Assembly: GCF_002797595.1 (NCBI RefSeq)
Contig: NZ_PGFE01000003.1
Location: 62,001-126,000, forward strand
From: Sediminihabitans luteus
GTDB taxonomy: Bacteria; Actinomycetota; Actinomycetes; Actinomycetales; Cellulomonadaceae
Direction: 5' to 3'
DNA length: 64,000 nucleotides
The notes under the pieces were generated by a model. That model had not been told where the DNA came from. It did no database searches and worked only from the letters and a program-made list of their open reading frames with translations. Below, in pieces: positions 37,711 through 46,619 of this stretch; position 1 is the first letter of the stretch, and every line of letters starts with the position of its first letter. The position numbers were made by a program, and so were the translations under genes.

Positions 37711-37748
37711 AACGGGGCGGTACCGGCCACGGCCGGTACCGCCCCGTT
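37711..37748 (+). terminator. Terminator hairpin after the MsiK-like gene
   Basis: AACGGGGCGGTACCGGCC and its exact reverse complement are separated by only two bases, so the outer 16 pairs form the stem. It is 20 bases after the stop codon. Confidence 0.85.
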
Positions 37749-37855
37749 CGTCGTCAGCGGGGTTCGCTATCCTCGCAGTGCGGGTGCCGGACCCCCTGGT
37801 GAACTCCCGCTCCACGGCCACGGACGCCCCGGCCCGGCCCGAAAGGAACGCCCCC

Positions 37856-39100
37856 GTGCACACCCTGCAGATCACGGCGTCCGCGCCCGACCCCGCCCTC
37901 CTCGACCTGCCGTGGAAGATCCCGCTCGCCGAGTGGCCCGACGAGGTGCTCGCCGCCCTCCCCCGCGGCATCTCGCGGCACGTGGTGCGGTTCGTGCGCC
38001 TCTCTGGCCGCGTCATCGCGATCAAGGAGATCGGCGAGACCGTCGCCTACCGCGAGTTCGAGCTGCTGCGCCAGCTGCGCAAGCTCGAGGTGCCGAGCGT
38101 CGTGCCCGTGGGCGTCATCACGGGCCGCGTCGACGAGCACGGCGAGCGGCTCGAGGCCGTCCTCGTGACCGAGCACCTGCAGTTCTCGCTGCCGTACCGC
38201 GCGCTGTTCAGCCAGGCGCTGCGCCCCGACACCGCGCTGCGCCTGATCGACGCGCTCGCGGTGCTGCTCGTGCGCGTGCACCTCACGGGCTTCTACTGGG
38301 GCGACGTCTCCCTGTCGAACACGCTGTTCCGGCGCGACGCCGAGACGTTCTCGGCGTACCTCGTGGACGCCGAGACCGGCGACCTGCACCGCACCCTGAC
38401 GCCCGGGCAGCGCAACTACGACGTCGACCTCGCGCGCACCAACATCATCGGCGAGCTCATGGACCTCGTGGCGGGCGAGCTGCTCGACGAGGAGGTCGAC
38501 GTGATCGCGATCGGGGACCGCCTCGTCGAGCGCTACGCGAGCCTCTGGGACGCCCTCACGGGCGCCGAGTCGTTCACGCACGCCGAGCGCTGGCGGGTCG
38601 CGGCGCGCATCGAGGCCCTCAACGAGCTCGGGTTCGACGTGGGCGAGCTCGAGATGACGACCGACATCGACGGCACCTCGGTGCGCATCCAGCCCAAGGT
38701 CGTCGACGCCGGGCACCACTCGCGCCGCCTCATGCGGCTCACGGGGCTCGACGTGCAGGAGAACCAGGCCCGCCGCCTGCTCAACGACCTCGACGCGTAC
38801 CGGGCCGCCACGGAGCGGCAGAACGACGACGAGGAGTGGGTCGCGCACGACTGGCTGCGGCTCGTGTTCGAGCACACCGTGCAGTCGGTGCCGCGCGACC
38901 TGCGGCGCAAGCTCGAGCCCGCGCAGCTCTTCCACGAGATCCTCGACCACCGGTGGTTCATCTCCGAGAGGGCCGGCCGCGACGTGCCGCTCCCCGAGGC
39001 GACCGCCTCGTACGTCGAGAACGTGCTGCGGCACCGCCCCGACGAGAAGTCGCTGCTCGGCCTCGCGCCCGGCGAGACCGACCCGGACTTCACGGAATAG
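37856..39100 (+). CDS. DUF4032 / kinase-fold protein
   Basis: 414 residues of the DUF4032 family. The middle region has protein-kinase-like signatures: VIAIKEIGE with a possible ATP-site Lys near 61, HLTGFYWGDVSLSNTL near 142 resembling a catalytic loop (Asp and Asn in place), and YLVDAETGDL resembling the metal-binding DFG position. This suggests an LPS-kinase/aminoglycoside-kinase-like enzyme, but no substrate is known. Start is GTG 37856 with GAAAGGAA upstream. A TATCCT -10-like box lies at 37768-37773. Separated from MsiK by a terminator; convergent with rlmB. Confidence 0.82.
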   Translation: MHTLQITASAPDPALLDLPWKIPLAEWPDEVLAALPRGISRHVVRFVRLSGRVIAIKEIGETVAYREFELLRQLRKLEVPSVVPVGVITGRVDEHGERLEAVLVTEHLQFSLPYRALFSQALRPDTALRLIDALAVLLVRVHLTGFYWGDVSLSNTLFRRDAETFSAYLVDAETGDLHRTLTPGQRNYDVDLARTNIIGELMDLVAGELLDEEVDVIAIGDRLVERYASLWDALTGAESFTHAERWRVAARIEALNELGFDVGELEMTTDIDGTSVRIQPKVVDAGHHSRRLMRLTGLDVQENQARRLLNDLDAYRAATERQNDDEEWVAHDWLRLVFEHTVQSVPRDLRRKLEPAQLFHEILDHRWFISERAGRDVPLPEATASYVENVLRHRPDEKSLLGLAPGETDPDFTE

Positions 39101-39146
39101 CGCGCCCGCGGCGCCCGGGGTCGTCCCGCGACCGTCCGGTGCCGCC

Positions 39147-39180
39147 GCGCTGAGCCGTCCGACGCCGGACGGCTCAGCGC
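39147..39180. terminator. Bidirectional terminator between the DUF4032 gene and rlmB
   Basis: GCGCTGAGCCGTCCG and its exact complement make a 15-bp stem with the loop acgc. It lies between convergent stop codons. The right arm is followed directly by 15-bp repeats. Confidence 0.85.
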
Positions 39181-39184
39181 AACA

Positions 39185-39229
39185 AGTTCAGCACGCGCCA
39201 GTTCAGCGCGGGCCAGTTCAGCGCGCGCC
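39185..39229. repeat. 15-bp tandem repeat, 3 copies, at the rlmB stop codon
   Basis: Units beginning agttcagc (39185, 39200, 39215). Read on the minus strand, each carries TGA in the rlmB frame, so the stop codon is repeated three times. Confidence 0.9.
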
Positions 39230-40204
39230 GGCGCGGCGCATGCGGGCGACCTCGTACAGCGAGATGCCCGTGGCCGTCGCGGCGTTGAGCGACTCGACGT
39301 CGCTCGAGATCGGGATCGACGCGACCACGTCGCACGCGGCGCGCACGAGGCGCGAGAGGCCCTTGCCCTCGGAGCCCGCGACGAGCACGACCGGGTCGGT
39401 CGCGAACGCGAGGTCGTCGACCGTGACGTCGCCGCCCGCGTCGAGCCCGACGACGAAGCAGCCGGCCTGCTTGAGCTCCTCGAGGGCGCGCACCAGGTTG
39501 GTCGCGCGCGCCACGGGCACGCGGGCCGCGGCTCCCGCGGACACCTTCCACACCGAGGCGGTCACGCCGGCGGCGCGACGCTCGGGCACGAGCACGCCGT
39601 GCGCACCGAACGCGCCCGCCGAGCGCAGGGTCGCGCCGACGTTGCGCGGGTCGGTCACGCCGTCGAGCGCCACGATGAGCGCGGGGCGCCCGCTCTCGGC
39701 CGCGAGGTCGAGCAGGTCGTCGACGTCCTTGTACTCGTACGGGGGCACCTGGAGCGCGACGCCCTGGTGCACGGCGCCGTCGGTCAGGCGGTCGAGGTCG
39801 GTGCGGGTCGCCTCGCGCATGTCGTAGCCGCGGCCCATCGCGATCTCGAGGATCTCCTTGGTGCGGTCGTCCGACTCGAGGCGGTTCGACACGAACAGGG
39901 CCTCGACGGGGATCTCGGCGCGCAGGGCCTCGAGCACGGCGTTGCGGCCCGTGACCATCTCCTCCGCGCGCGAACCGGCGCGGTCGCGCGCCTTGGCGTC
40001 CTTGCCGCCGCGCGGCCCGTTCGAGGTCGCAGCCTTCTTCTCGGCCTCGACCTTGCGCTTGTGGGCCGCGTGGTAGGTGCGGTCCTCGGCCTTGGGCGTC
40101 GGTCCCTTGCCCTCGAGCGAGCGGCGGTTCTTGCCGCCCGTGCCGCCCGTGGCCTTCTTGGTCGTCTTGCGCGTCGCTCCGCGGCGCTGGGAGTTGCCTG
40201 CCAT
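39218..40204 (-). CDS. rlmB: 23S rRNA 2'-O-methyltransferase (RlmB/TrmH family)
   Basis: 328 residues. A Lys/Arg-rich N-terminal extension (~1-80) precedes the SpoU substrate-binding domain (VTGRNAVLEALRAEIPV) and the SPOUT catalytic domain with VALDGVTDPRNVGATLRSA, VLVAGSEGKGLSRLV and VESLNAATATGISLYE, the three SPOUT motifs binding S-adenosylmethionine. The likely target is G2251 of 23S rRNA, but specificity is inferred from the family. Co-directional with, and 37 bases downstream of, cysS, the usual actinobacterial arrangement. Confidence 0.93.
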   Translation of the reverse strand: MAGNSQRRGATRKTTKKATGGTGGKNRRSLEGKGPTPKAEDRTYHAAHKRKVEAEKKAATSNGPRGGKDAKARDRAGSRAEEMVTGRNAVLEALRAEIPVEALFVSNRLESDDRTKEILEIAMGRGYDMREATRTDLDRLTDGAVHQGVALQVPPYEYKDVDDLLDLAAESGRPALIVALDGVTDPRNVGATLRSAGAFGAHGVLVPERRAAGVTASVWKVSAGAAARVPVARATNLVRALEELKQAGCFVVGLDAGGDVTVDDLAFATDPVVLVAGSEGKGLSRLVRAACDVVASIPISSDVESLNAATATGISLYEVARMRRAGAR

Positions 40205-40241
40205 GGTGGTGCCCGTCGTGTCGTGGGGAAGGTGGGTGGCG

Positions 40242-41693
40242 TCAGCCGTCGGTCCGGCGGTCCGCGATGGTCCAGCGCGCGCCGTCGGCGGAGTCCTGGA
40301 CGACGATCCCGGCCTCGGCGAGCCGGTCCCGGATCGCGTCGGACGTCGCGAAGTCCTTGGCCCGGCGTGCCGCGGCCCGCGCCTCGAGCTCGACCGAGAC
40401 GACCGAGTCGAGCGCTGCCGCGTAGCGGGTGTCGGCCGTGGTCGCCCAGTGCGGGTCCCCCGGGTCGACGCCGAGCACGTCAAGCATCGCACGCAGCGCG
40501 ACGAGGTGGTGACGCGCGACCGCGTCGGCCGCGCGCGTGCCGTCGGCGAGCGCGGAGTTCCCGGCCCGCAGGTGCTCGTGCACCACGGCGAGCGCGGCGG
40601 GCACGTTGAGGTCGTCGTCCATCGCGGCGACGAACGCCGTGGGCAGCTCGGCGTCGCGCACCTCCTCGCACGCGACGACCCCCACGCGCTCCTGCGCGCG
40701 GTCGACGAAGCCGGCGAGCCGGTCCCAGGTGGCCTCGGCCTCGGCGAGGGTGTCGGGCGTCCACTCGAGCATCGAGCGGTACTGCACGGCGCCCAGCGCG
40801 TAGCGCAGGACGACGGCGCGCGTCTGGCCGAGCACCTCGCGCACGAGCAGCCCGTTGCCGAGCGACTTGCTCATCTTGGTGCCGCCCTGGGTGACCCAGG
40901 CGCTGTGCAGCCAGTGCCGGGCGAACGCGTCGCCCGCGGCGTGCGACTGCGCCTGCTCGTTCTCGTGGTGCGGGAACCGCAGGTCGAGGCCGCCGCCGTG
41001 GATGTCGAACTCGGGCCCGAGGTAGCGCTCGGCCATCGCGGAGCACTCGAGGTGCCAGCCGGGGCGTCCGCGGCCGAACGGCGTGGGCCACGACGCGGTC
41101 GTGGGCTCGCCGGGCTTGGGCGCCTTCCAGAGCGCGAAGTCGCGCGGGTCGCGCTTGACGGTGTCGGCGTCGTCCGCGGGGGCGTCGTCCGGCACGGGCG
41201 CGAGGTCGTCGAGGCGCTGGTTGGTCAGCGAGCCGTACTCGGACCACGAGCGCACGTCGAACCACACGTCCCCGTCGCCCGTGGTGTACGCGTGCCCGGA
41301 GGCGAGCAGCCGCTCGACGAGCGCGACCATGTCGGTCACGTGCCCGGTCGCGCGGGGCTCGTAGGTGGGGGGCAGCACGCCGAGCGCGTCGTAGGCCTCG
41401 GTGAACGCGCGCTCGTTGATCGCGGCCCACGCCCACCAGGGCTCGCCCGCGGCGTCGGCCTTGGCGAGGATCTTGTCGTCGATGTCGGTCACGTTGCGGA
41501 TCAGCGTGACGCGCGTGCCGCCGCGACGCAGCCAGCGCACGAGCACGTCGAACGCGACCGCCGAGCGCATGTGGCCGATGTGCGGGGCCGACTGCACCGT
41601 CGCGCCGCACAGGTAGATGCCGACCTCGCCGTCGACGCGGGGGACGAGGTCGCGCACGTCCCGGGTGGCGGTGTCGAACAGGCGAAGGGTCAC
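40242..41693 (-). CDS. cysS: Cysteinyl-tRNA synthetase
   Basis: 483 residues, class I synthetase. [19 protein letters not shown] (~28-46) contains the zinc Cys and the HIGH motif; KMSKSLGN is near 273; the C-terminal DALR-type domain binds tRNA-Cys. Length fits CysS, not the shorter mycothiol ligase MshC. GTG 41693 is fixed by TAGCCT seven bases upstream, a leaderless promoter. rlmB follows directly. The block upstream (41.8-45.2 kb) separates it from ispF, with which cysS is normally adjacent. Confidence 0.96.
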   Translation of the reverse strand: MTLRLFDTATRDVRDLVPRVDGEVGIYLCGATVQSAPHIGHMRSAVAFDVLVRWLRRGGTRVTLIRNVTDIDDKILAKADAAGEPWWAWAAINERAFTEAYDALGVLPPTYEPRATGHVTDMVALVERLLASGHAYTTGDGDVWFDVRSWSEYGSLTNQRLDDLAPVPDDAPADDADTVKRDPRDFALWKAPKPGEPTTASWPTPFGRGRPGWHLECSAMAERYLGPEFDIHGGGLDLRFPHHENEQAQSHAAGDAFARHWLHSAWVTQGGTKMSKSLGNGLLVREVLGQTRAVVLRYALGAVQYRSMLEWTPDTLAEAEATWDRLAGFVDRAQERVGVVACEEVRDAELPTAFVAAMDDDLNVPAALAVVHEHLRAGNSALADGTRAADAVARHHLVALRAMLDVLGVDPGDPHWATTADTRYAAALDSVVSVELEARAAARRAKDFATSDAIRDRLAEAGIVVQDSADGARWTIADRRTDG

Positions 41694-41700
41694 GCCCGAC

Positions 41701-41706
41701 AGGCTA
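41701..41706 (-). promoter_or_regulatory. Leaderless -10 element of cysS
   Basis: TAGCCT on the minus strand ends seven bases before GTG 41693. Confidence 0.6.
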
Positions 41707-41765
41707 CCGGTGACCCTGCGCCTGAGCCGAACGGAGGCGGGCCCGCAGGCGCGGCCCGACGCCGG

Positions 41766-43025
41766 TCAGCCGAAGTTCCGTCCCTCGCCGCGGTAGGTCG
41801 GGACGCCCTCGACGACGTCGGTGCCGCGCACGAGGTGCACCGTGTCGAACCGTTCCATGAGCTCGCCGGCCTTCGCGTGCCGGAACCAGACGCGGTCCCC
41901 GATCGCGAGCTCGCGTCGCGGTGCCCCGCCCCGGCGGCGTCGGACGGCGCGCAGCGGGGTCTGGACCTCGCCGACGGCCTCGGTGGGGGTCAGCTCCCAG
42001 CCCTGCTGCTCGGCGACGCGCGGCTGGCGCGCGACCCCGACCTCGCCCGAGGCGACGTAGCCGCCCGCGAACAGGGTCGCGTACCCGGGGGCGGGCAGCC
42101 GGACGACGTCGAGCCCGAAGAACGCGGCCGGGCGCGGCGTGAACGCGCGGTAGTGGTCGAACAGGCCGGGCACGTAGAGCCCGGAGCCTGCGGTGACCTC
42201 GGTGACGACGTCGTCGGCCGAGGACGTCTCGAGCGAGCCCGTGCCGCCCGAGTTGACCATCGCGAGCCGGTGCCCGACGACGCCCTCGACCGCCTCGACC
42301 ACGGCCCGACGACGCGTGGCGAGGTCGCGCACCGAGAGGCGCTTGACGCCGCGCACGGCACGTCGGGTGTCGGGCAGGCCCGCGACCTGCGCCTCGTAGA
42401 ACATCACGCCGTGCACCGTGGTGCCGGGGGTCGCGCGGATCGTGCGGGCGAGCGCGGCGGCGTCGTCGGGCGTGCGCACGGGCGAGCGGCGCACGCCCAG
42501 GTGCGCGCGGAACGGACCGATCCCGACCCGCAGCGAGGCGTCGACGTCGATCGCGAGGCGCACGGGCGGCGTGGCGCCGGCGTCCGTGCCGTGCGCCGCG
42601 AGCGCCCGGGCGACGAGGGCGACCTGGTCGGGGTGGTCGACCATGACGGTGATCTCGGCGCGCGCGGCGGGAGACGCGGCGAGCCGTGCGAGCGCGTCGC
42701 GGTCGACCGTGGGGTAGGCGACGAGGACGTCGCGCACGCCCTCGTCGACGAGCCAGAGCGCCTCGGCGAGCGAGTAGGCCATGACGCCGGCGAACCCGTC
42801 GAGCGCGAGCACCAGGTCGAGCAGCGCCCGCACGCGCACCGACTTGGACGCGACCCGGATCGGGACTCCCCCGGCGCGGCGCACGAGGTCGCGCGCGTTG
42901 GCGTCGAACCGGTCGAGGTCGACGACGGCGAGCGGCGCGGGGAGGGCCGCGGTCGCGGCGTCGAGCCGGGCACCGAGGGTCTCGGTCGTGGCGGACGGTG
43001 CGCTCGGGGCCAGGGTCGCGGTCAT
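41766..43025 (-). CDS. Alanine-racemase-fold amino acid deaminase/aldolase (D-threonine-aldolase-like)
   Basis: 419 residues. The N-terminal alanine-racemase-type barrel holds the PLP lysine in IRVASKSVRVRALL near 58, with PLP-phosphate and metal-site segments further on (MVNSGGTGSLE). The C-terminal D-serine-dehydratase-like domain has TLFAGGYVASGEV and FRHAKAGELMERF, the His region that binds metal in D-threonine aldolases. Probable activity is metal/PLP-dependent cleavage or deamination of a D-amino acid; the exact substrate is unknown. Leaderless start at ATG 43025. Divergent from the FAD oxidase gene. Confidence 0.85.
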   Translation of the reverse strand: MTATLAPSAPSATTETLGARLDAATAALPAPLAVVDLDRFDANARDLVRRAGGVPIRVASKSVRVRALLDLVLALDGFAGVMAYSLAEALWLVDEGVRDVLVAYPTVDRDALARLAASPAARAEITVMVDHPDQVALVARALAAHGTDAGATPPVRLAIDVDASLRVGIGPFRAHLGVRRSPVRTPDDAAALARTIRATPGTTVHGVMFYEAQVAGLPDTRRAVRGVKRLSVRDLATRRRAVVEAVEGVVGHRLAMVNSGGTGSLETSSADDVVTEVTAGSGLYVPGLFDHYRAFTPRPAAFFGLDVVRLPAPGYATLFAGGYVASGEVGVARQPRVAEQQGWELTPTEAVGEVQTPLRAVRRRRGGAPRRELAIGDRVWFRHAKAGELMERFDTVHLVRGTDVVEGVPTYRGEGRNFG

Positions 43026-43031
43026 GCCCGG

Positions 43032-43037
43032 ACCTTA
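43032..43037 (-). promoter_or_regulatory. Leaderless -10 element of the aldolase-like gene
   Basis: TAAGGT on the minus strand ends six bases before ATG 43025. Confidence 0.6.
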
Positions 43038-43161
43038 CGCCTCGCCCGGGGCGGTCGGGATCACGATCCGGTCACGACGACGCCAGCAGTCACAGGCGGC
43101 GGACAGCAACAGATGTCACGGTCTCGACAGTGACCCACGCCACGTGCCATTCTCGGTCGCT

Positions 43162-44517
43162 ATGACGACGCAGCACGCGGACACCCCCTGGACCAACTGG
43201 GCCCGCACCGAGACCGCGCGACCCGCCCGCCGCGCGACGCCGCGCGACGAGGCCGAGCTCGCGACCGCCGTCCGCGAGGCCGCGGGCGCGGGGCTGCGGG
43301 TGCGCGCCGTCGGCGCCGGGCACTCGTTCACGGGGGCGGCCGTGACCGACGGCCTCATGCTGTCGCTCGACGCGATGCGGCGTGTGCACGCCGTGGTGCC
43401 GCAGGCCGACGGCACGACCCTCGTCACGGTCGACGCGGGCACGCGCCTGCACGACCTCAACGCGACGCTCGACCGGCTCGGGCTCGCGATGCGGAACCTG
43501 GGAGACATCGCGTACCAGTCGGTCGCAGGCGCGATCTCGACGGGCACGCACGGCACGGGCGCGCGCCTCGGCGGGCTCGCGACGCAGGTGCGCGGCGTGC
43601 GGGTCGTCGGGCCCGACGGGACCGTGCGCGAGGCCGACGCGACCCACGAGCCCGAGCTGTTCGAGGCGAGCAGGCTCGGGCTCGGCCAGACCGGGGTGCT
43701 GTCGACCGTCACGCTCGAGGTCGTGCCCGCGTACCTCCTGCACGCGCGCGAGGTGCCGCTGCCGCTCGACGAGGCCCTCGCCCGCCTCGACGGCCCGGAC
43801 GGGCTCGTCGAGTCCAACGACCACTTCGAGTTCTACTGGTTCCCCGGCACGACGACCGCGCTGACCAAGCAGAACAACCGCCTCGGCCCCGACGACGACG
43901 CGACCGACCGCAGCGGCACGCCGGCCGCGCGCGTGCGGCGCTGGCTCGAGCGCGACCTCGTCGAGAACGGCGTGCTCGGCGCTTTCGAGCGCACCGCGTC
44001 GCTCGTGCCGCGCGCCACGCCCCGGCTCAACCGCGTGCTCGCCGCCGCGATCTCGGCGCGCGACTTCGTGGCCCCGTCGCACCGCGTGTTCGTCTCACCG
44101 CGCCGCGTGCGGTTCCGCGAGATGGAGTACGCGGTCCCCCGCCACACGCTCGTCGACGTGCTGCGCGAGGTCGACGCGTGGCTGCGCTCGACCGGCGAGC
44201 CCGTGCCGTTCCCCGTCGAGGTGCGGTTCGCCGCGGCCGACGACGTCTGGCTCTCGACCGCGCACGGCCGCGAGACCGCGTACGTCGCGGTGCACCAGTA
44301 CGCGCGCATGGACCACACGCGGTACTTCGCCGCGGTCGAGGCGATCATGGCGTCGGTCGGCGGGCGCCCGCACTGGGGCAAGATGAACACGCTCGACGCC
44401 GAGCGCCTCGGCGCGCTCTACCCGCGGTTCGAGGACTTCCGGCAGGTGCGCAAGGAGCACGACCCCGAGGGCGTGTTCGCGAACCCGTACACGGACCGGG
44501 TCATCGGTCCGCGCTGA
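43162..44517 (+). CDS. FAD-linked oxidase (D-arabinono-1,4-lactone oxidase type)
   Basis: 451 residues. A PCMH-type FAD domain (RAVGAGHSFTG near 51-57, where the His is the usual covalent flavin site; GAISTGTHGTG near 127) and the ALO C-terminal domain (EFYWFPGT; HWGKMNTLDAERL near 403). Relatives oxidise sugar lactones or alditols such as xylitol with oxygen. The substrate is not resolvable. Start is ATG 43162; CATTCT eight bases upstream could be its -10. The pairing with the divergent aldolase-like gene and the following TetR gene suggests one small catabolic unit. Confidence 0.9.
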   Translation: MTTQHADTPWTNWARTETARPARRATPRDEAELATAVREAAGAGLRVRAVGAGHSFTGAAVTDGLMLSLDAMRRVHAVVPQADGTTLVTVDAGTRLHDLNATLDRLGLAMRNLGDIAYQSVAGAISTGTHGTGARLGGLATQVRGVRVVGPDGTVREADATHEPELFEASRLGLGQTGVLSTVTLEVVPAYLLHAREVPLPLDEALARLDGPDGLVESNDHFEFYWFPGTTTALTKQNNRLGPDDDATDRSGTPAARVRRWLERDLVENGVLGAFERTASLVPRATPRLNRVLAAAISARDFVAPSHRVFVSPRRVRFREMEYAVPRHTLVDVLREVDAWLRSTGEPVPFPVEVRFAAADDVWLSTAHGRETAYVAVHQYARMDHTRYFAAVEAIMASVGGRPHWGKMNTLDAERLGALYPRFEDFRQVRKEHDPEGVFANPYTDRVIGPR

Positions 44518-44544
44518 GGCCGCCTGCGGCGTCCGCCGGACGCG

Positions 44545-45162
44545 TCAGGCCGGGTCGGCGTCGGGCTCGTCCACCACGAGAGAGAGCACGTAGTCCGCGA
44601 GCGCGTGGAAGCTCGCGAGGGTCACCTCGTCGTCCTGCTGGATGAGCCAGGCGATCTCGATCCCGTCGATGTACCCGGCGACGAGCCGGGCGAGCAGGTC
44701 GAGGTCCATCGAGAACCGCACGCCGCCGCTCTGCGCGAGCTGCTCGAGCGACCCGCGCGTCATGGCCCAGGTCTGCTCGAGGTGGTGCTGCGCCACGGGC
44801 CGCAGCGCCCGGTTGCGCACGCCCGCGGTCGCGAACTCGAACGTGAGCAGGCGCATGTGCCGACGGGGCTGCAGCCCTTCCCACAGGCCGTCCGCCGCGG
44901 CGTGCGCGAGCGTGCGCAGGTCGCCGCGCGTGCCGTCGAGCGCGGACTGCACGGGCTCGGACGCCACGAGAGCCATGCTCAGGCCCATCGCCTGCAGCAG
45001 CGCGTCCTTGTCCGCGAAGCAGTAGTGCACGACCCCGAGCGAGACGCCGGCCTCCTGCGCGACGCCGCGCACCGTGACGGCCTCGACGCCGTCACGCGCG
45101 GCGAGGCGCAGCGCGGCGTCGATGAGCTGCGTCCGGCGCTCGTCGATGGGCATCCTGTTCAC
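44545..45162 (-). CDS. TetR-family regulator (BetI-like)
   Basis: 205 residues. The N-terminal HTH (RTQLIDAALRLAARDG, VTVRGVAQEAGVSLGVVHYCFADKDALL) is of the BetI/AcrR type, followed by a helical ligand domain with EFATAGVRNRALRPVA, typical of BetI-like proteins. GTG 45162 has GGAGG eight bases upstream; ATG 45153 is an alternative. Faces the FAD oxidase gene and lies between it and ispF. It may control the aldolase/oxidase pair, which is inference only. Confidence 0.88.
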   Translation of the reverse strand: MNRMPIDERRTQLIDAALRLAARDGVEAVTVRGVAQEAGVSLGVVHYCFADKDALLQAMGLSMALVASEPVQSALDGTRGDLRTLAHAAADGLWEGLQPRRHMRLLTFEFATAGVRNRALRPVAQHHLEQTWAMTRGSLEQLAQSGGVRFSMDLDLLARLVAGYIDGIEIAWLIQQDDEVTLASFHALADYVLSLVVDEPDADPA

Positions 45163-45183
45163 GGGCTCGACCTCCGGATCGAG

Positions 45184-45726
45184 TCAAGCACGGGGCTCCG
45201 GGTCGTGCGATCCCGGCGCGACGGGCACCACGAGCGCGGTCGCGATGGCGGCGACGCCCTCGCCGCGCCCCGTGAGGCCGAGCCCGTCGGTCGTGGTCGC
45301 GGTGACGCTCACGGGTGCGGCCGCGGCCTCGGACAGCACCGCGTTGGCCTCGGCACGACGCGACCCCAGGCGGGGGCGGTTGCCGACCACCTGCACGGCG
45401 ACGTTGCCGATCTCGTAGCCGCCCTCGCGCACGCGGCGCGCGGCCTCGGCGAGCAGCCGCACGCCCGACGCCCCCGCCCACTCAGGAGCGCTCGTGCCGA
45501 AGTTCGACCCGAGGTCGCCCAGCCCTGCCGCCGAGAACAGGGCGTCCGCGGCGGCGTGCGCGACGACGTCCGCGTCGGAGTGGCCCGCGAGACCCTGCTC
45601 GCCCGGCCAGAGCAGGCCCGCGAGCCAGAGCTCGCGGTCCTCCCACACCGGCGCGTACGCGTGGACGTCGGTCCCGATCCCGGTCCGGGGCAGCGGCGGG
45701 ACGGCGGGGGCGGGCGTGGTGGTCAT
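45184..45726 (-). CDS. ispF: 2-C-methyl-D-erythritol 2,4-cyclodiphosphate synthase
   Basis: 180 residues. MEP-pathway enzyme forming the cyclodiphosphate. The zinc ligands occur in GIGTDVHAY and [16 protein letters not shown]; the [17 protein letters not shown] block near the end is family-typical. Start at ATG 45726 overlaps the ispD stop (ATGA), so the two are translationally coupled for isoprenoid synthesis. Confidence 0.96.
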   Translation of the reverse strand: MTTTPAPAVPPLPRTGIGTDVHAYAPVWEDRELWLAGLLWPGEQGLAGHSDADVVAHAAADALFSAAGLGDLGSNFGTSAPEWAGASGVRLLAEAARRVREGGYEIGNVAVQVVGNRPRLGSRRAEANAVLSEAAAAPVSVTATTTDGLGLTGRGEGVAAIATALVVPVAPGSHDPEPRA

Positions 45727-46463
45727 CGGTCCTCCGTGAGCAGCAGCTCGGCGACGCGCAGGTCGCGCGGCGTCGTGATCTTCATGGCGTGCTCGTCACC
45801 CTCGACGACGACGACGCGTCCGCCGTCCCGCTCGACGAGGCCCGCGTCGTCGGTCGCGGCCGCACCCTCGGCGTGGGCCGTGGCCGCCCCGGCCGCGTGC
45901 GCGCGCTCGAGCACGTCGCGGGCGAAGCCCTGCGGGGTCTGCACGGCGCGGAGCACCGAGCGGTCGACGGTCCCGACGACCTCCTGCACGGGGACCGACG
46001 CCGCCTCGCCGGCGGGACGCACCTGCTTGACCGTGTCGGTGACGGGGACGCCGGGCACGACCGCGCCGTGCCCGGCCCGCACGGCGTCCGCGACGCGACG
46101 CACGAGGTCGGGGGGCGTGAGGGGTCGCGCCGCGTCGTGCACGAGCACGACGTCGTGGGCCGGGTCCGCCGCGGCGAGGCCGGCCGCGACCGACGCCTGG
46201 CGCGTGACGCCGCCGGGGACGACGACGACGGGCACCGTCGTCCCGGCGTCGTCGCGCTCGAGGTGGTCGAGGAGCCCGCGGACGTGCTCGGCGTGGTCCG
46301 CGGGGGCGGTCACGACGATCTCGTCGACCACGCCCGAGGCGGCGAGGCCGCGCGCCGCGCGCACGACGAGCGGGACGCCGTCGAGCAGGACGAGCGCCTT
46401 GGGCACGGCGGCGCCCAGGCGGACGCCGGACCCGGCCGACGTGAGGATCGCGAGGGTGGTCAC
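45723..46463 (-). CDS. ispD: 2-C-methyl-D-erythritol 4-phosphate cytidylyltransferase
   Basis: 246 residues. N-terminal nucleotide-binding motif [24 protein letters not shown], then [16 protein letters not shown] and the C-terminal [14 protein letters not shown]. It couples CTP to methylerythritol phosphate. The leaderless promoter TACGGT six bases before GTG 46463 gives it transcription independent of carD, from which it is separated by a strong hairpin. Confidence 0.95.
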   Translation of the reverse strand: MTTLAILTSAGSGVRLGAAVPKALVLLDGVPLVVRAARGLAASGVVDEIVVTAPADHAEHVRGLLDHLERDDAGTTVPVVVVPGGVTRQASVAAGLAAADPAHDVVLVHDAARPLTPPDLVRRVADAVRAGHGAVVPGVPVTDTVKQVRPAGEAASVPVQEVVGTVDRSVLRAVQTPQGFARDVLERAHAAGAATAHAEGAAATDDAGLVERDGGRVVVVEGDEHAMKITTPRDLRVAELLLTEDR

Positions 46464-46469
46464 GGCGTC

Positions 46470-46475
46470 ACCGTA
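46470..46475 (-). promoter_or_regulatory. Leaderless -10 element of ispD
   Basis: TACGGT on the minus strand ends six bases before GTG 46463. Confidence 0.6.
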
Positions 46476-46487
46476 GCCGACGGCGGC

Positions 46488-46529
46488 GCGCGGAGGCTCG
46501 GCGCCCGGGCGCGGAGGCTCGGCGCCGGG
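46488..46529. repeat. 21-bp tandem duplication upstream of ispD
   Basis: Two near-identical copies of a unit starting gcgcggaggctcggcgcc, between the ispD promoter and the carD terminator. Confidence 0.8.
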
Positions 46530-46560
46530 GCGCGCGGGCGGGCGGGCGGCCCGGACGCAC

Positions 46561-46603
46561 GAACGCCGACGGCGGCACCCCGGGGGTGCCGCCGTCGGCG
46601 TTC
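46561..46603 (-). terminator. Terminator hairpin after carD
   Basis: Two exactly complementary 21-nt arms (gaacgccgacggcggc... and ...gccgccgtcggcgttc) flank a single base, leaving a stem of about 19 bp. It lies 17 bases past the carD stop, insulating ispD from carD. Confidence 0.85.
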
Positions 46604-46619
46604 AGGATCGTGCGTCCCG

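Noticed and set aside
40242-41693. Mycothiol ligase MshC instead of CysS
   Set aside because: Length (483) with a full C-terminal tRNA-binding part and a position beside rlmB match CysS; MshC is near 410 residues.
41766-45162. Recent horizontal transfer island
   Set aside because: G+C content and codon use look the same as in neighbours, and no integrase, direct repeats or tRNA junction are seen.
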